Program-made: the position numbers and the translations under genes
Shown: in pieces, positions 36,396-47,155 of the stretch
Layout: the number at the start of each line of letters is the position of its first letter
How positions within the stretch are numbered: the stretch's first letter is position 1
The notes under the pieces: generated by a model
Database searches by the model: none
What the model was told of the DNA's origin: nothing
Seen by the model: the letters and a program-made list of their open reading frames with translations, nothing else
Assembly (NCBI RefSeq): GCF_902825225.1
Contig: NZ_CADEAK010000002.1
Location: forward strand, 62,001-126,000
Length of the DNA: 64,000 nt
Source of the DNA: Bartonella vinsonii subsp. berkhoffii ATCC 51672
GTDB lineage: Bacteria; Pseudomonadota; Alphaproteobacteria; Rhizobiales; Rhizobiaceae
Direction of reading: 5' to 3'

Positions 36396-37939
36396 ATGAA
36401 CATCGCCAAAATACACGCAGAAAACAAGGGGCAAAAGAGTCAAAAATACCAGATCTTTCTGCACGGCCTTCTTCAACGCGCTTTTTCTTTTCGCCGCAAA
36501 ATCTATAAAGCAACTCTCCTAAGCTTCATGCTTCTCCTTTCTGCTTGTCATACACATTTTTCCAAAAACGATACGCTTTCTTCTTTAGATTCTTCTGAAA
36601 CGATCAAACCTACCAGCAACAACAATATGTATGTCACCTTAAGCACGATACAACACCCGCGTATTTTGCAATTCTATGGCGGCGCCTATTATGATGCAAA
36701 ACTTGATCGCTTATTAACAAAGATTGTGCGGAAACTTACCGCTGTGTCACACAATCCTCAACAAAACTATTCTGTAACAATTTTAAACTCCGAAAGTGTT
36801 AATGCCTTTGCACTCCCAGGAGGTTTTATTTACATCACACGTGGTATGCTGGCATTAGCCAATGATTCTTCAGAAGTTGCGGCCATTTTAGCCCATGAAA
36901 TAGCCCATATTACCGCAAAACATGGTATTTTACGCCTACAAAAAGCAGCCGAATTGAAGAAGACAAATCACACGCCAGCGCAGCTTTTTTCTCACGCAGA
37001 AAAGAAAACTCCCATTGAAAACAAGCAACAAATTGCGCAATTTTCACGCAATCAGGAATTACAAGCCGACTCACTTGCACTCGATATGCTCCAACAAGCA
37101 GGATATGATCCCTTTGCTTCCTCGCGTTTTCTCCAAACAATGGAAGCATATAGAGTTTTTCGTAAATCGCAGGCGCGCGAAATGCCTCCTTAGACTTTTT
37201 AGCAACCCATCCAACCACTCCACAACGGATTCGCCTTGCAACAAAAAAAGCACGCAAAATCAGTACATCTCTCATGGAAATCACTGATCGTGATTCTTTT
37301 CTGAAAAGCCTTGATGGCATGATTTTTGGCGGCAGTTTTCATACGGGCTTTATGCGAGAAAACCAATTTATTCACCCGAAACTGCGCATCACTTTTTCCG
37401 TTCCAAACAATTTTACAATAGAAAATTCAGCACACACAGCTTGGGCAAGTGAACCAGATAAAATTGCCATTCGCTTTGATGCTCTCCCGCGCCCCAATGA
37501 AATGTCTGCGTGTGATTATCTGAAAAGTGGATGGATTGCAGGACTCGATGAATCGTCTGTCCAGCCAATTACAATTCAAGGATTCCTTGGCGCGCATGCC
37601 CGCGCCACCAATGAGCAATGGCAATTTGATGTCACTGTTATTCTACGCAACAAGCACGTGTTTCGTTTTTTGACAGCTGCTCCGCATCATTCTCAAAACT
37701 TTAAAGAAGTTGCTGAAAAAACAGTACAAATTTTTCATGTCCTTTCCTCATCACAGTTAAAAAAATTGAAACCCTTAAAGATCCGTATTGTGCGCGTTAA
37801 ACAGGGAGAAACTGTTGCAAGCCTCGCAAATCAAATGCAAAACACACCAGATAAAGAAAAATTCTTTCGTATTCTCAATGGCCTCTCTCCAACCCAAACT
37901 TTACAGAGAGGGTCAAATGTTAAAATTATCACACAATAG
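36396..37939 (+). pseudogene. M48 metalloprotease with C-terminal LysM-like domain, frameshifted
   Basis: The first frame (265 codons) has a membrane/lipoprotein-like segment (LLSFMLLLSACHT) and a BepA/M48 peptidase domain: SVNAFALPGGFIYITRGMLA, the zinc motif HEIAHITAKHG at about residue 166, and the third ligand region NQELQADSLALDML. It stops at 37193. The family continuation LDFLATHPTTPQRIRLA is in the next frame just before that stop and stays open to 37939, ending in a LysM-like segment (VRVKQGETVASLANQM). One indel near 37185 separates the halves; a sequencing error is possible. Confidence 0.82.
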
Positions 37940-38123
37940 CTTCAGCTTTCTCCATAACTTTCTGCATTCTTGATTCCCTCCTCCCCCCCCTCTTATCCCT
38001 TGGCACGGTGAGGCATTCTCTACAAAAAATCTACTTAACCTTTAAAACCAACCTCCCGCGTGCACTTTTCTCCCTCCAATGTCCCATACCCAATCCAGAA
38101 TTTCTCAAGAAACTCTCCAATAT

Positions 38124-39035
38124 TTACACATCATAAGCATCTGCTGGATTAACGGTAAGCAAAGCGGAGCGTAATTTTTGCAAAGCCCTTGCTTCAATTT
38201 GGCGCACCCGCTCTTTTGAGATTCCCAACTTTTCACCCAAAACTTCTAAAGTAGCTCCCTCTTCATTCAGGCGACGGAAACGAATAATTTCAAGCTCACG
38301 TTCATTGAGAATTTGCAATGCATCATAAAGCCATTGTGCACGCCGTTGACCATCAATCGCTTGCTCAATTAACACATCAGGAAGAGGACTATCATCCACA
38401 AGAGCATCCATTTTAGCAACGGGATTATCGCTGTTTTCAGAAACAGAAACACTCAAAGAATTATCAGAACTCGAAAAACGAAAATCCATGGTTTCCACAT
38501 CACGCACTGAAACACCAAGTTTTTCAGCGATTGTGCGAAAGATATCTTGTTTTGAAAGAGCACTATCATCCTGTACCAATTTGGCCCGCAAACGCCGAAG
38601 ATTAAAGAAAAGCGCTTTTTGCGAAGAACTGGTTCCCCCTCGAACAATAGACCAATTGCGTAAAATATAATCTTGAATAGAAGCGCGTATCCACCATGTT
38701 GCATAAGTCGAAAAACGCACCTCCCGATCAGGCTCGAAACGTGCAGCAGCTTCTAGCAGCCCCACATACCCCTCTTGCACCAGATCCCCCAATGGCATTT
38801 TGAAACGTTTAAAACGATTAGCAATCGCAATCACCAAACGCATATGCGCTGCTGCAATTTGATGCATAGCTTCATCATCGCGCTTGTCTTTCCATCGCAG
38901 AGCCAAATCATGTTCTTTTTCTCGTTCAAGATAAGGCGCCTGCATAGCAGAACGCATCATATTACGTCCCAAGCTTTTGTCTGCGTCGCTATAATTTTTG
39001 CTGCTTTTATAAACAACATTTGAAAGATTACCCAT
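38124..39035 (-). CDS. rpoH: RNA polymerase sigma-32 factor, heat shock
   Basis: This 303-residue sigma-70 family protein has the core-binding region 2 (GDLVQEGYVGLLEAAARFEP, FSTYATWWIRASIQDYILRN). The RpoH box QKALFFNLRR at residues 139-148 identifies sigma-32. Region 4 (LEVLGEKLGISKERVRQIEA) binds the -35 element. It directs transcription of chaperone and protease genes. Rhizobiales often have two rpoH genes; only this one is in the window. Confidence 0.95.
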   Translation of the reverse strand: MGNLSNVVYKSSKNYSDADKSLGRNMMRSAMQAPYLEREKEHDLALRWKDKRDDEAMHQIAAAHMRLVIAIANRFKRFKMPLGDLVQEGYVGLLEAAARFEPDREVRFSTYATWWIRASIQDYILRNWSIVRGGTSSSQKALFFNLRRLRAKLVQDDSALSKQDIFRTIAEKLGVSVRDVETMDFRFSSSDNSLSVSVSENSDNPVAKMDALVDDSPLPDVLIEQAIDGQRRAQWLYDALQILNERELEIIRFRRLNEEGATLEVLGEKLGISKERVRQIEARALQKLRSALLTVNPADAYDV

Positions 39036-39609
39036 AATAACCCCTTGCGATTAAAAATATCAAAATTGATTTGGCAACGACATCATTATTCTTTCTTAAA
39101 AAGAACGCAAAGGTTGTTTGCTTGCATTTCCAACTACTTTAGCGTGTAAATTTATAATCGCAATTGTTTTTTTATGGTAATTGTAAAACTTCTCGTGAAA
39201 AGGCTGCGATTCATGAACAAAAAACGCTCTGCTCTACGCCTCTCACCGGTAAGAAATGCGCGCATGTACGAAAAAAACATTCCTTACATCGTGATAACAG
39301 AACAGCAAAAAACAAAAGGTTCAGCCGAACCAAAGACTGTTTTGTTTACATTTCGACTCATCTTGCCTTTTTCATAAAGAAGTTATTTTACGCTTCCAGT
39401 ATGGCAATACAACCAAAAGATGTAGTGCGTATAAAGCATATCGAATGAATGAAACATGAATGAAAAAGGAAATAGCGCAAATTAAAGCATCAAAAAACGA
39501 CAAGAATGATTGAAGCAAACGTAACAAACGTGTTAAAGGAGCAACACAATGATAGGATTGTAGAGAATAAGCTTTTTACCAGTGTGTTGCACTGAGAAAG
39601 AAATTGATC
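39036..39609. other. Divergent spacer between rpoH and the helicase half-gene
   Basis: About 575 bases. Short frames at 39164-39448 have no family signal. I looked for remains of the missing helicase N-terminal domain and found none readable. Confidence 0.45.
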
Positions 39610-41172
39610 ATGGATAGCAAGATTGTTCCGCACAATGATATTCTTCAGGATGATATTCTTATTGAAAAACATGGAAATGGTAAGTTTGAAGGTTTTCGTT
39701 TTTATGCTAACAAAAACCAGACTGATCAAACCCCTGAGAGACAAAATTTAGCCGATAATGAAAATTTAGTTCTTGCTTTTTCCAAACGTGCAGCGCGTTT
39801 TTGTGCTTGTGCTAATGGAGATTTTACACTCAATTCTGATGGAATTGTGCGCTGGATTGGCCAACCTGTAGGGCAGCTTGTTGCAACGGAAGATTTTTTA
39901 AAACCCAAACTTATTGTTTTAGCAGATACGCAATTAATGGGAGAAGCGCGAGATAATGTGATAAAACGGTTAGAGCGTTTTGTTACTTTTCATTTTGAGA
40001 CAGCTTTAAAGCCCCTGTTTGATTTGCGCAATGCTGAGAGCTTGACGGATTCAACAAGCAATCTTGCCTTACAACTTGTCAACGCTTTAGGAATATTACC
40101 GCGTCGAGAAGTTGCCGCCGTTGTCAAAAATCTTGACCAAGAATCGCGTGCAGTTCTGCGGCAACTTGGTGTTCGTTTTGGCGCTTTTCACATCTATATT
40201 GCAGCAATGCTTAAACCAGCACCGGTCCAAGCAATTACGCTGTTGTGGAATCTTCAAAATGAGGGGCATGATCAAACGGGTATGGGTGAAATTTTTTCCG
40301 CATTGGCTGCTGGACGAACCTCTTTGGCTGTTGATCCTAGCTATAATCGGCAATTTTATCAATTAGCCGGTTATCGAATCTTAGGGCGACGTGCTGTACG
40401 CATTGATATTTTAGAACGCCTTGCCAACCTGATCCGCCCCACGCTTCATTGGAAACAAGGAAGTGAACCAAAGCCCGAAGGTGCTTATGATGGCAAAAGT
40501 TTTTTTGTCACATCGGCAATGATGTCCATTCTTGGAGCCAATGGAACCGATATGGAAGAAATTCTTAAAGGGCTTGGCTATCAATCGCAACCCATAAGCA
40601 GTACTGTTCTTGAACAACACCTTCTTGTACAGCAAAGCTCTGCTCATACAAATATAAGTGTACAAGATATTCCAGCAGCAGAATGTGTTGGCGATCAATG
40701 GCAAACAATGAAAGCCTCAAAAACAGCAGGAGAAAAAGAAGCTTTGTCTTCTTGTGTCCAAACACAGCAAAGGAGCACAAATTGCCTACCGGCGGCTGAA
40801 CCCGTTGGTGATTTTGCCAAACAAAAACGTGTGACAGCAGAAGAGAAAGTTATTTTATTGTGGCGTTATCATCCTCAATTTCACCACTCTGCACACAAAA
40901 ATCGTGATAAATCGAGGCACAGAGGACAACACAAACCGAAAAAGGCTTTCAAGAAAGGAGGAAATGCAAATGAAAACGCCTCCCAAGCAACCATATCACA
41001 GGCAAAACATTCTTATAAGTCTCATAAACCCCTTACCAAACGTGCCAATCATAAATCCTTTCAAAAAGAAAAACGCCCTAACCCTGATTCTCCTTTTGCA
41101 AAATTAGCTGCGCTACGCGATCAACTCACAAAGGATAAAGATACCCATACAGTTTCGTCCAAGGATCATTAA
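39610..41172 (+). CDS. C-terminal half of a SUV3-like helicase
   Basis: This 520-residue protein corresponds to the region after the motor domain of the roughly 1000-residue SUV3-like helicases of Rhizobiales. Matching text includes LIVLADTQLMGEARDNVIKR, LDQESRAVLRQLGVRFGAFH, ILGRRAVRIDILERLANLIR and AYDGKSFFVTSAMMSILGAN. No Walker A or DEAD/DExH box is present, so it cannot be an ATPase. The last 120 residues are basic and low in complexity. The downstream order (fdxA, carD) is that of full-length helicase loci, but an S4-domain gene usually between them is missing. Confidence 0.75.
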   Translation: MDSKIVPHNDILQDDILIEKHGNGKFEGFRFYANKNQTDQTPERQNLADNENLVLAFSKRAARFCACANGDFTLNSDGIVRWIGQPVGQLVATEDFLKPKLIVLADTQLMGEARDNVIKRLERFVTFHFETALKPLFDLRNAESLTDSTSNLALQLVNALGILPRREVAAVVKNLDQESRAVLRQLGVRFGAFHIYIAAMLKPAPVQAITLLWNLQNEGHDQTGMGEIFSALAAGRTSLAVDPSYNRQFYQLAGYRILGRRAVRIDILERLANLIRPTLHWKQGSEPKPEGAYDGKSFFVTSAMMSILGANGTDMEEILKGLGYQSQPISSTVLEQHLLVQQSSAHTNISVQDIPAAECVGDQWQTMKASKTAGEKEALSSCVQTQQRSTNCLPAAEPVGDFAKQKRVTAEEKVILLWRYHPQFHHSAHKNRDKSRHRGQHKPKKAFKKGGNANENASQATISQAKHSYKSHKPLTKRANHKSFQKEKRPNPDSPFAKLAALRDQLTKDKDTHTVSSKDH

Positions 41173-41190
41173 AAATGATGGAGTTCAATC

Positions 41191-41529
41191 TTGGCTTATG
41201 TAGTAACTGACAACTGCATTCATTGCAAATATACAGATTGTGTTGAAGTTTGCCCTGTTGATTGTTTTTATGAAGGTGAAAATATGCTTGTCATTCATCC
41301 CGATGAATGTATCGATTGCGGTGTCTGCGAGCCAGAATGCCCAGCGGAAGCTATTAAACCTGATACAGAACCAGGTCTAGAGAAATGGTTAGAGCTTAAT
41401 CTTCATTATGCAAACAAATGGCCTAACTTAACCACCCGAAAAGATCCTCTTCCCCAAGCAAAAGAAATGGATGGCGTTGCCAATAAATTAGAAAAGTATT
41501 TTTCAGAAAATCCAGGAAGTGGCGAATAA
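41191..41529 (+). CDS. fdxA: 7Fe ferredoxin FdxA
   Basis: This 112-residue protein starts at TTG (41191) behind a GGAG site. It binds one 3Fe-4S and one 4Fe-4S cluster through [18 protein letters not shown] and [15 protein letters not shown]. The C-terminal extension ([20 protein letters not shown]) is typical of the FdxA group. It lies 18 bases after the helicase half-gene and may be co-transcribed. Confidence 0.95.
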   Translation: MAYVVTDNCIHCKYTDCVEVCPVDCFYEGENMLVIHPDECIDCGVCEPECPAEAIKPDTEPGLEKWLELNLHYANKWPNLTTRKDPLPQAKEMDGVANKLEKYFSENPGSGE

Positions 41530-41834
41530 CCCTATAAACCCTCTCATGCTCCTTCAAAAAGTTGAGAACATTCTTTTTTAAAAAGAAAAATTCTTAAGCG
41601 AAATGATTGATTCTTTTAAAGTTTGGTGTTAATGTTGCTTTAACATGATCATCTTTCTAAGTATTGTTTTTTGCTTTATTCTTATAAAGCAATGTATTTT
41701 TGTTGGATTTAAAAGTAATCAGCTTTTATGCTCATTCAATTAGTATAATATACTTAGTTAAAGAGCGCTCAACCCTCAGGTTTATAGCCTGTTTTCCGGT
41801 ACATTTATTGGTCATAAAGGGAGTAAACTAAGAT
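41530..41834. other. Spacer between fdxA and carD
   Basis: About 305 bases that should carry the carD promoter. A short inverted repeat AGTATAATATACT lies near 41745, and ATGTTGCTTTAACAT near 41631. No gene is seen. carD has a ribosome site AAAGGGAG. Confidence 0.4.
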
Positions 41835-42416
41835 ATGGCATCCCAGTACGGAACGTCCTCCAATGCTAAAGGATTTGCAACCTCTGAATATATCGTCTAC
41901 CCTAGCCATGGAGTAGGGCAAATTATTGCGATTGAAGATCAAGAAGTTGCAGGACACAAATTAAAACTCTTTGTCATTCATTTTGCAAAAGATAAAATGG
42001 ATGTCAAAGTGCCAATTGCTAAAGCCATTTCCGTTGGAATGCGCAAACTATCCGCTGGTGATTCCGTTGAACGCGCCTTAAAAATCTTACACGGAAAAGC
42101 ACGCGTTAAACGAACCATGTGGTCACGCCGTGCACAAGAATATGATGCAAAAATCAATTCGGGAGATCTTCTTTGTATCGCTGAAGTGGTACGTGATCTT
42201 TTTCGCTCGAACGTGCAGCCTGAACAATCTTATTCTGAGCGTCAACTTTATACCGCTGCCCTTGAGCGGATGGCGCGTGAAATAGCTGTTATTAATAATC
42301 TTTCTGAAACAGAAGCCGTAAATCTTATAGAGATGCATCTCTCAAACAAACCAAAGCGTGAATTTAAAGCTGAGAGAGATGAAACAAATGCAAACGGTAA
42401 TGTTTACGCTGCGTAA
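41835..42416 (+). CDS. carD: CarD/CdnL-type RNA polymerase-binding regulator
   Basis: This 193-residue protein has the CarD/TRCF RNA-polymerase interaction domain at about residues 15-75 (YIVYPSHGVGQIIAIEDQEV, LFVIHFAKDKMDVKVPIAKA). A helical DNA-contacting domain follows (WSRRAQEYDAKINSGDLLCI, LYTAALERMAREIAVI). CarD stabilises open promoter complexes, notably at ribosomal RNA promoters. A strong terminator follows. Confidence 0.93.
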   Translation: MASQYGTSSNAKGFATSEYIVYPSHGVGQIIAIEDQEVAGHKLKLFVIHFAKDKMDVKVPIAKAISVGMRKLSAGDSVERALKILHGKARVKRTMWSRRAQEYDAKINSGDLLCIAEVVRDLFRSNVQPEQSYSERQLYTAALERMAREIAVINNLSETEAVNLIEMHLSNKPKREFKAERDETNANGNVYAA

Positions 42417-42444
42417 TCATTAAACGAAGATATTTTTATCACAA

Positions 42445-42473
42445 CAAAACCAGCGCTCTGCTGGTTTTGTTTT
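42445..42473 (+). terminator. Rho-independent terminator of carD
   Basis: A perfect 10-base-pair stem CAAAACCAGC/GCTGGTTTTG with a five-base loop starts 29 bases after the carD stop and is followed by TTTTATG. Confidence 0.88.
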
Positions 42474-43011
42474 ATGATTCACATATTTTTCGTGACAAAA
42501 GAAGTTGGAAGCCTGCCAAGCGTTGTGATTCAATACTTTATTGTTGGTGGAATGAGCATGATATAACTGGTATCACAGCCTTACATCTCATAGTAAAATT
42601 GATATTCCGATTGCCCTTTTGGAACTCTCAATGCATATGCGTGATGGAGAGAAATACACCCCCAGAGCCTATCGAGGCGGGAGCTTTCACCACACTCCCT
42701 CAGCACACGCCATAGCGCACAAAAATCCTTTAAGTCCTTTATCAGATAATAAAAAGAAGCTCTCTAACAAGCGAGAAGAGAAAGAAAGCTCTTACTATCC
42801 TCCCAGTACACGGATTAAAAAAAACGCATGCATAACGCTTCAAATGATCACTTAAGAAAACAAAGAAGCCATAAAATTCACCGCATGACCAAAAAGAAAA
42901 CCTTTCTTTTCGAATCCTCATTGAAAAGAATATCGAACAGCACACCCATGGTCATGAATATAACTTACTTGTGGAATCAAATAAACCTTACCACTAATAG
43001 AGAGAAGAATC
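42474..43011. other. Spacer between carD and rpmF
   Basis: About 540 bases. Short plus-strand frames near 42467-42715 and 42619-42855 have no ribosome site or family. I see nothing else in it. Confidence 0.4.
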
Positions 43012-43191
43012 TCAATCTTTAGCAGGTAAAATCTGACGCCCGCGATACATCCCAGTCTTCAAATCGATATGATGGGGACGACGCAATTCACCAGAATTTT
43101 TATCCTCGATATAAGTCGGCGCCTTAAGGGCATCAGCCGAACGGCGCATACCTCGCTTTGATGGAGAGGTTTTTCGTTTAGGTACAGCCAT
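43012..43191 (-). CDS. rpmF: Ribosomal protein L32
   Basis: This 59-residue protein starts [20 protein letters not shown], the invariant L32 opening, and ends [11 protein letters not shown]. It lacks zinc-binding cysteines, as in other alphaproteobacteria. The start at 43191 is fixed by that N-terminus; the longer upstream frame is not part of the protein. Confidence 0.96.
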   Translation of the reverse strand: MAVPKRKTSPSKRGMRRSADALKAPTYIEDKNSGELRRPHHIDLKTGMYRGRQILPAKD

Positions 43192-43571
43192 AAAGAGACA
43201 CTCCAAATCCACTAAAAAAGAACAGGCAGTATCAAAAATGATACAGCCTTTCCATAACATCAGAAAATCTAGCAGCCTTATACACTGATAAGAAAGAAGA
43301 GGCAATGTCAAAATGACCGCACCTTCATGAAAAAATACAAACATGATAAAGTTATTATCAAAACCGACTATTTTATACTTTGATGAAAAGCTTTTAATGA
43401 AACTTTCACATCATTTTTTATTTGGCTTTAAGATAGTGCCCGCATACAGTATGTTTTAAAGGTCAAAAAAGAAATTGATTTTTTAATAAAAAACGACGCA
43501 GATTGTTTAAAAGAAGAAAAAACGACACTTTTCTCTTTTTCCCTCATTTTGCAAAAATAAAGGAAGCAAGA
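43192..43571. other. Divergent spacer between rpmF and ispA
   Basis: About 380 AT-rich bases containing the two divergent promoter regions. No gene is supported. Confidence 0.4.
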
Positions 43572-44474
43572 ATGCACGCATTTACCACCCTTCTTGCACA
43601 ACATGGTCGTAGCGTTGAAAAGCGACTTGATGCGTTATTAAGCAACAAAATCGAAAGTGGTGAAATTGCCCGCCCTGAGATTCTCCTCAAAGCCATGCGT
43701 TATGGTGTCTTGAATGGTGGAAAACGCTTACGTCCTTTTTTGGTCATTCAAAGTGGAGCACTTTTTGATATCCCTCCTGAACACTCTCTTGATGTAGCCT
43801 GTGCCTTAGAATGTGTACACTGTTACTCACTCATTCATGATGATCTCCCCGCCATGGATAACGACACCCTTCGTCGTGGAAAACCCACCGTCCACAAAGC
43901 ATTTGATGAAGCAACAGCAATTCTAGCGGGCAATGCTCTTTTGACATTTGCCTTTGAAATCATTGCCCATAAAGCTTGCGCACTCCCCTTTGAAACGAGA
44001 ATAAAACTGATGACAGCTCTTGCGCAATCCGCAGGACTTGGTGGTATGATAGGCGGTCAAATGCTTGACATTGAAGCAGAAAAAACACCGCAAGAGAGCA
44101 TCAATATTATGACTCTCCAACGCATGAAAACAGCCGCCCTTATAAGCTTTGCCTGCCAAGCAGGAGCAATCATAGGCAATGCACCTCAAGAATTAATGGA
44201 AAAACTTGCTGCTTTTGGAACATATCTTGGTTTAGCCTTTCAATTAACAGATGATCTTCTGGATGTGACCGCCAACAGTGAAGTTTTAGGCAAAACTGCT
44301 GGTAAAGATGAAACGGCTCAAAAAGCGACCTTTGTTCGTCTTTATGGCATTCAAGAAACGCAAAAAAAACGAGACGAACTGATTGCTAAAGCAGAATCAC
44401 TGCTACGCCCATTTGGTGAAAAAGCAAAACCACTCCACCAAGCAGCCCATTTTAGTGCAACGCGCAAAAATTAA
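43572..44474 (+). CDS. ispA: Farnesyl diphosphate synthase
   Basis: This 300-residue polyprenyl synthase condenses dimethylallyl and isopentenyl diphosphates. The first aspartate-rich motif DDLPAMD lies at residues 90-96 with the two-residue insertion of short-chain bacterial enzymes; the second is DDLLD in LAFQLTDDLLDVTANSEVLG. YGVLNGGKRLRPFLVI is also typical. The start at 43572 follows AAGGAAG; the frame extends further upstream without family text. Confidence 0.93.
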   Translation: MHAFTTLLAQHGRSVEKRLDALLSNKIESGEIARPEILLKAMRYGVLNGGKRLRPFLVIQSGALFDIPPEHSLDVACALECVHCYSLIHDDLPAMDNDTLRRGKPTVHKAFDEATAILAGNALLTFAFEIIAHKACALPFETRIKLMTALAQSAGLGGMIGGQMLDIEAEKTPQESINIMTLQRMKTAALISFACQAGAIIGNAPQELMEKLAAFGTYLGLAFQLTDDLLDVTANSEVLGKTAGKDETAQKATFVRLYGIQETQKKRDELIAKAESLLRPFGEKAKPLHQAAHFSATRKN

Positions 44475-44925
44475 CAGCTCCCTGTTTTACCAACAGCAAA
44501 ACACCAGCAGAAGGATTTGCAAAACAAAAGCTTTTTTCTGTTCCCATACATGTACTTTTCTTAAGGTACAAAAGCCCATCTCACGATGGCGCCCACGAAT
44601 GCTATAACCAAAGCCTTCTATAACCGTAAAACCATTGCCCATCACCATCTGACCTTTGTGAAGAAACAAGCTGCCACCATCATTTCATTTTCTAGCGCTC
44701 AATGTTACAGCAACCCTTGCATGAAGGGAGACCATGAGAGGTCATTTACTTCTTTTTCAGTGTTTTACCTCCCACAAAAACTCCGTTTATGGCGTGCAAG
44801 CAAGTGATTTTAAAGGATTCAAGATAAGACAATCTTCGTCTATTCGGCGTTATAATTCAAACATGAAAAACGAGGAGTTCTCATGATAAATCAACAGCAT
44901 GCTAATGATAAACAGCGATTTTGTT
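44475..44925. other. Spacer between ispA and ispG (tail to tail)
   Basis: About 450 bases between two convergent genes. Frames at 44383-44607 and 44586-44807 show no family features. No clear hairpin terminator was seen. Confidence 0.4.
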
Positions 44926-46167
44926 TCACTCTTTTCCAAAGCGTTTATGAATATAGTCACTTAAAAGAGCTTCAAATTCCTCTGCAATATGATTACCACG
45001 CAAAGTCTTTACCTTTTGTCCCTCAATAAAAACAGGTGCTGCTGGACTTTCCCCCATTCCAGGCAATGAAATTCCAATATCGGCATGTTTTGATTCTCCC
45101 GGTCCATTGACGATACACCCCATCACTGCAACCTTTAAACTTTCAACCCCCGGGTATTTTTCACGCCAGAGGGGCATATTTTTGTATAAATCCATTTCAA
45201 TTTTTTCTGCCAATTGCTGAAACACTGTGGAAGTTGTACGTCCACATCCAGGACAAGCGGCCACAACGGGCAAGAATTGCCGAAACCCCATCACTTGCAA
45301 AAGTTCTTGCCCCACCCTCACTTCTCGTGTCCGATCTCCACCGGGTTCAGGTGTTAATGAAATACGAATTGTATCGCCAATTCCTTGCTGTAACAAAATT
45401 CCCAAAGCCACGGAAGAAGCAACCACCCCCTTTGTTCCCATCCCTGCTTCTGTCAATCCCAAATGGAGTGCATAATCACAACGCTCTGCTAAAGAGCAAT
45501 AAACAGCAATGAGATCTTGAACATCACTCACTTTAGCAGAAAGAATAATGCGATCACGTCCCAAACCCAACTCTTCAGCGAAAGTAGCGGAATGCAAAGC
45601 CGACTGAACAACAGTTTCCCGCATAACCTCAACAACAGATAAGGGATTTTCCTGTTGTGCATTTTCATCCATAAGCCGTGTCAATAATACATTATCAAGA
45701 GAACCCCAATTCACACCAATGCGAATAGGTTTTCGATACCGACAGGCAATTTCGATAATTTCTGCAAATTGCCGATCCTTTTTCACACCAAAACCAACAT
45801 TTCCAGGATTAATGCGATATTTTGCAAGCGCCTCAGCACAAGAAGGATGATCTGATAAGAGCTTGTGACCAATATAATGAAAGTCCCCTATCAAGGGTAC
45901 AAACAAGCCTAACCGCTCCAAACGTTCTCGTATTTTTGGCACAGCAGCAGCAGCTTCGTCACGATCAACGGTAATCCGAACCAATTGCGAACCTGCTTGC
46001 CAAAGAGCAGCAACTTGGGCAACCGTTGCATCAACATCAGCAGTGTCAGTATTTGTCATTGACTGCACAACGATCGGGCTCGAACCACCCACCACCACAT
46101 CACCAACTGCAACCGCAACAGACCGGCGGCGCTCAAGAGGTTTAGAGAAAGAATAGGTTGTACTCAT
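44926..46167 (-). CDS. ispG: IspG, HMBPP synthase (GcpE)
   Basis: This 413-residue iron-sulfur enzyme makes 4-hydroxy-3-methylbut-2-enyl diphosphate in the MEP isoprenoid pathway. The N-terminal barrel includes [20 protein letters not shown] and [10 protein letters not shown]. The cluster cysteines lie in [10 protein letters not shown] and in [10 protein letters not shown] near the C-terminus. The ATG at 46167 is preferred over a TTG one codon upstream. It converges on ispA, whose enzyme uses products of the same pathway. Confidence 0.96.
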   Translation of the reverse strand: MSTTYSFSKPLERRRSVAVAVGDVVVGGSSPIVVQSMTNTDTADVDATVAQVAALWQAGSQLVRITVDRDEAAAAVPKIRERLERLGLFVPLIGDFHYIGHKLLSDHPSCAEALAKYRINPGNVGFGVKKDRQFAEIIEIACRYRKPIRIGVNWGSLDNVLLTRLMDENAQQENPLSVVEVMRETVVQSALHSATFAEELGLGRDRIILSAKVSDVQDLIAVYCSLAERCDYALHLGLTEAGMGTKGVVASSVALGILLQQGIGDTIRISLTPEPGGDRTREVRVGQELLQVMGFRQFLPVVAACPGCGRTTSTVFQQLAEKIEMDLYKNMPLWREKYPGVESLKVAVMGCIVNGPGESKHADIGISLPGMGESPAAPVFIEGQKVKTLRGNHIAEEFEALLSDYIHKRFGKE

Positions 46168-46405
46168 CAAATCCTCAAATTTTCAAAAAAAGCGCTCTTG
46201 ATCATCATTACGGCAACACCCGTCATAGTACAATTTTAAAAAGGAATAAAAGAAAATGCCTCATTGTGCCAAAACTTTCGCCTGCTCTCACATGCCAACA
46301 AGCAACGCAATCAACGCAACCTTTCTATCATAAAGCCGTTATACAAAAACCCTGAACATCATTTCAACTGTCGTAAAACATTATAAAATATGAAGGAGTC
46401 AACAG

Positions 46406-46690
46406 ATGTGTCTATTTTCGACCCATTCCAAAAATGCTAAAATTAAAAAATCTATTGCACAATTAAAAAATAAACTGAGCTCCGCGAGCCTATGGCTTTC
46501 CAATAACAGCAGCTTTGAGACCATTTCTGATATGTTTGACACATGGAAACAAAAAAGCCAGCATGCACTTTACCACCTTAATGAACATGCTACACAATGG
46601 AAGAAAAAAGCCAAAGAAAATCCTAAAAAAACCATTGCATTAACCGCAAGCATCCTTTTAGCAAGCTTCTTGCTAATGGGAAAAAATTAA
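46406..46690 (+). CDS. Small protein with C-terminal membrane anchor
   Basis: This 94-residue basic protein has a helical body (KSIAQLKNKLSSASLWLSNN, TWKQKSQHALYHLNEHATQW) and one C-terminal hydrophobic helix (TIALTASILLASFLLMG). It resembles in layout the small DUF883/YqjD-type ribosome-associated membrane proteins, but I cannot confirm the family. A GGAG-type ribosome site precedes the ATG and a possible terminator follows. Confidence 0.6.
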   Translation: MCLFSTHSKNAKIKKSIAQLKNKLSSASLWLSNNSSFETISDMFDTWKQKSQHALYHLNEHATQWKKKAKENPKKTIALTASILLASFLLMGKN

Positions 46691-46718
46691 CAACGCAACC
46701 AACAATCAGACTTTTAAT

Positions 46719-46760
46719 CCCGCCCAGCCTCTTAATGACCGACTCAAAGCGGGCATTTTT
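46719..46760 (+). terminator. Possible terminator after the small membrane-protein gene
   Basis: CCCGC (46719-46723) can pair with GCGGG (46749-46753) across a 25-base loop, followed by CATTTTTC. The stem is short, so the call is weak. Confidence 0.35.
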
Positions 46761-47155
46761 CTATAGCTTTAAACAGCGTAACAAAACACCATCATCATTT
46801 TGTCTAAAATAGATCTCCTTCCCATTCTAAAAGATGAGAATATTTAATACCAATCTGATGACCAATTGGCTTCTCCCCGTGGATTCCACACATTCCTGAG
46901 TGAATTGACTTCACAAGCACATAAGACAAATTCAGTCCATGCATCTCCTCTTCAACTTTACATTTCTGCATAGAGTGGATACAAAAAAACACTGCCTTTA
47001 AGATGCCTCTAAAGATCCTAAAGGACAATATTTTACAGCACAGCAGATAAGAATTTAAAGAGATGAAGCATAATATACCAAACAAAATCTTCTAAAGTGA
47101 AAGCCCACTTACTATAATTAAAGGGGATAAAAATCAAAGTTAAAAAGCCCAAAAT
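46761..47155. other. Spacer downstream of the efflux pair
   Basis: About 395 bases. A minus-strand frame at 46804-47085 lacks a ribosome site and family features and is not called. Confidence 0.4.

Noticed and set aside
39164-39448. Frames upstream of the helicase half-gene
   Set aside because: I considered them as remains of the missing helicase motor, but the text shows no helicase motif.
46804-47085. 93-codon minus-strand frame
   Set aside because: No ribosome site and no recognisable domain; probably chance in AT-rich spacer.
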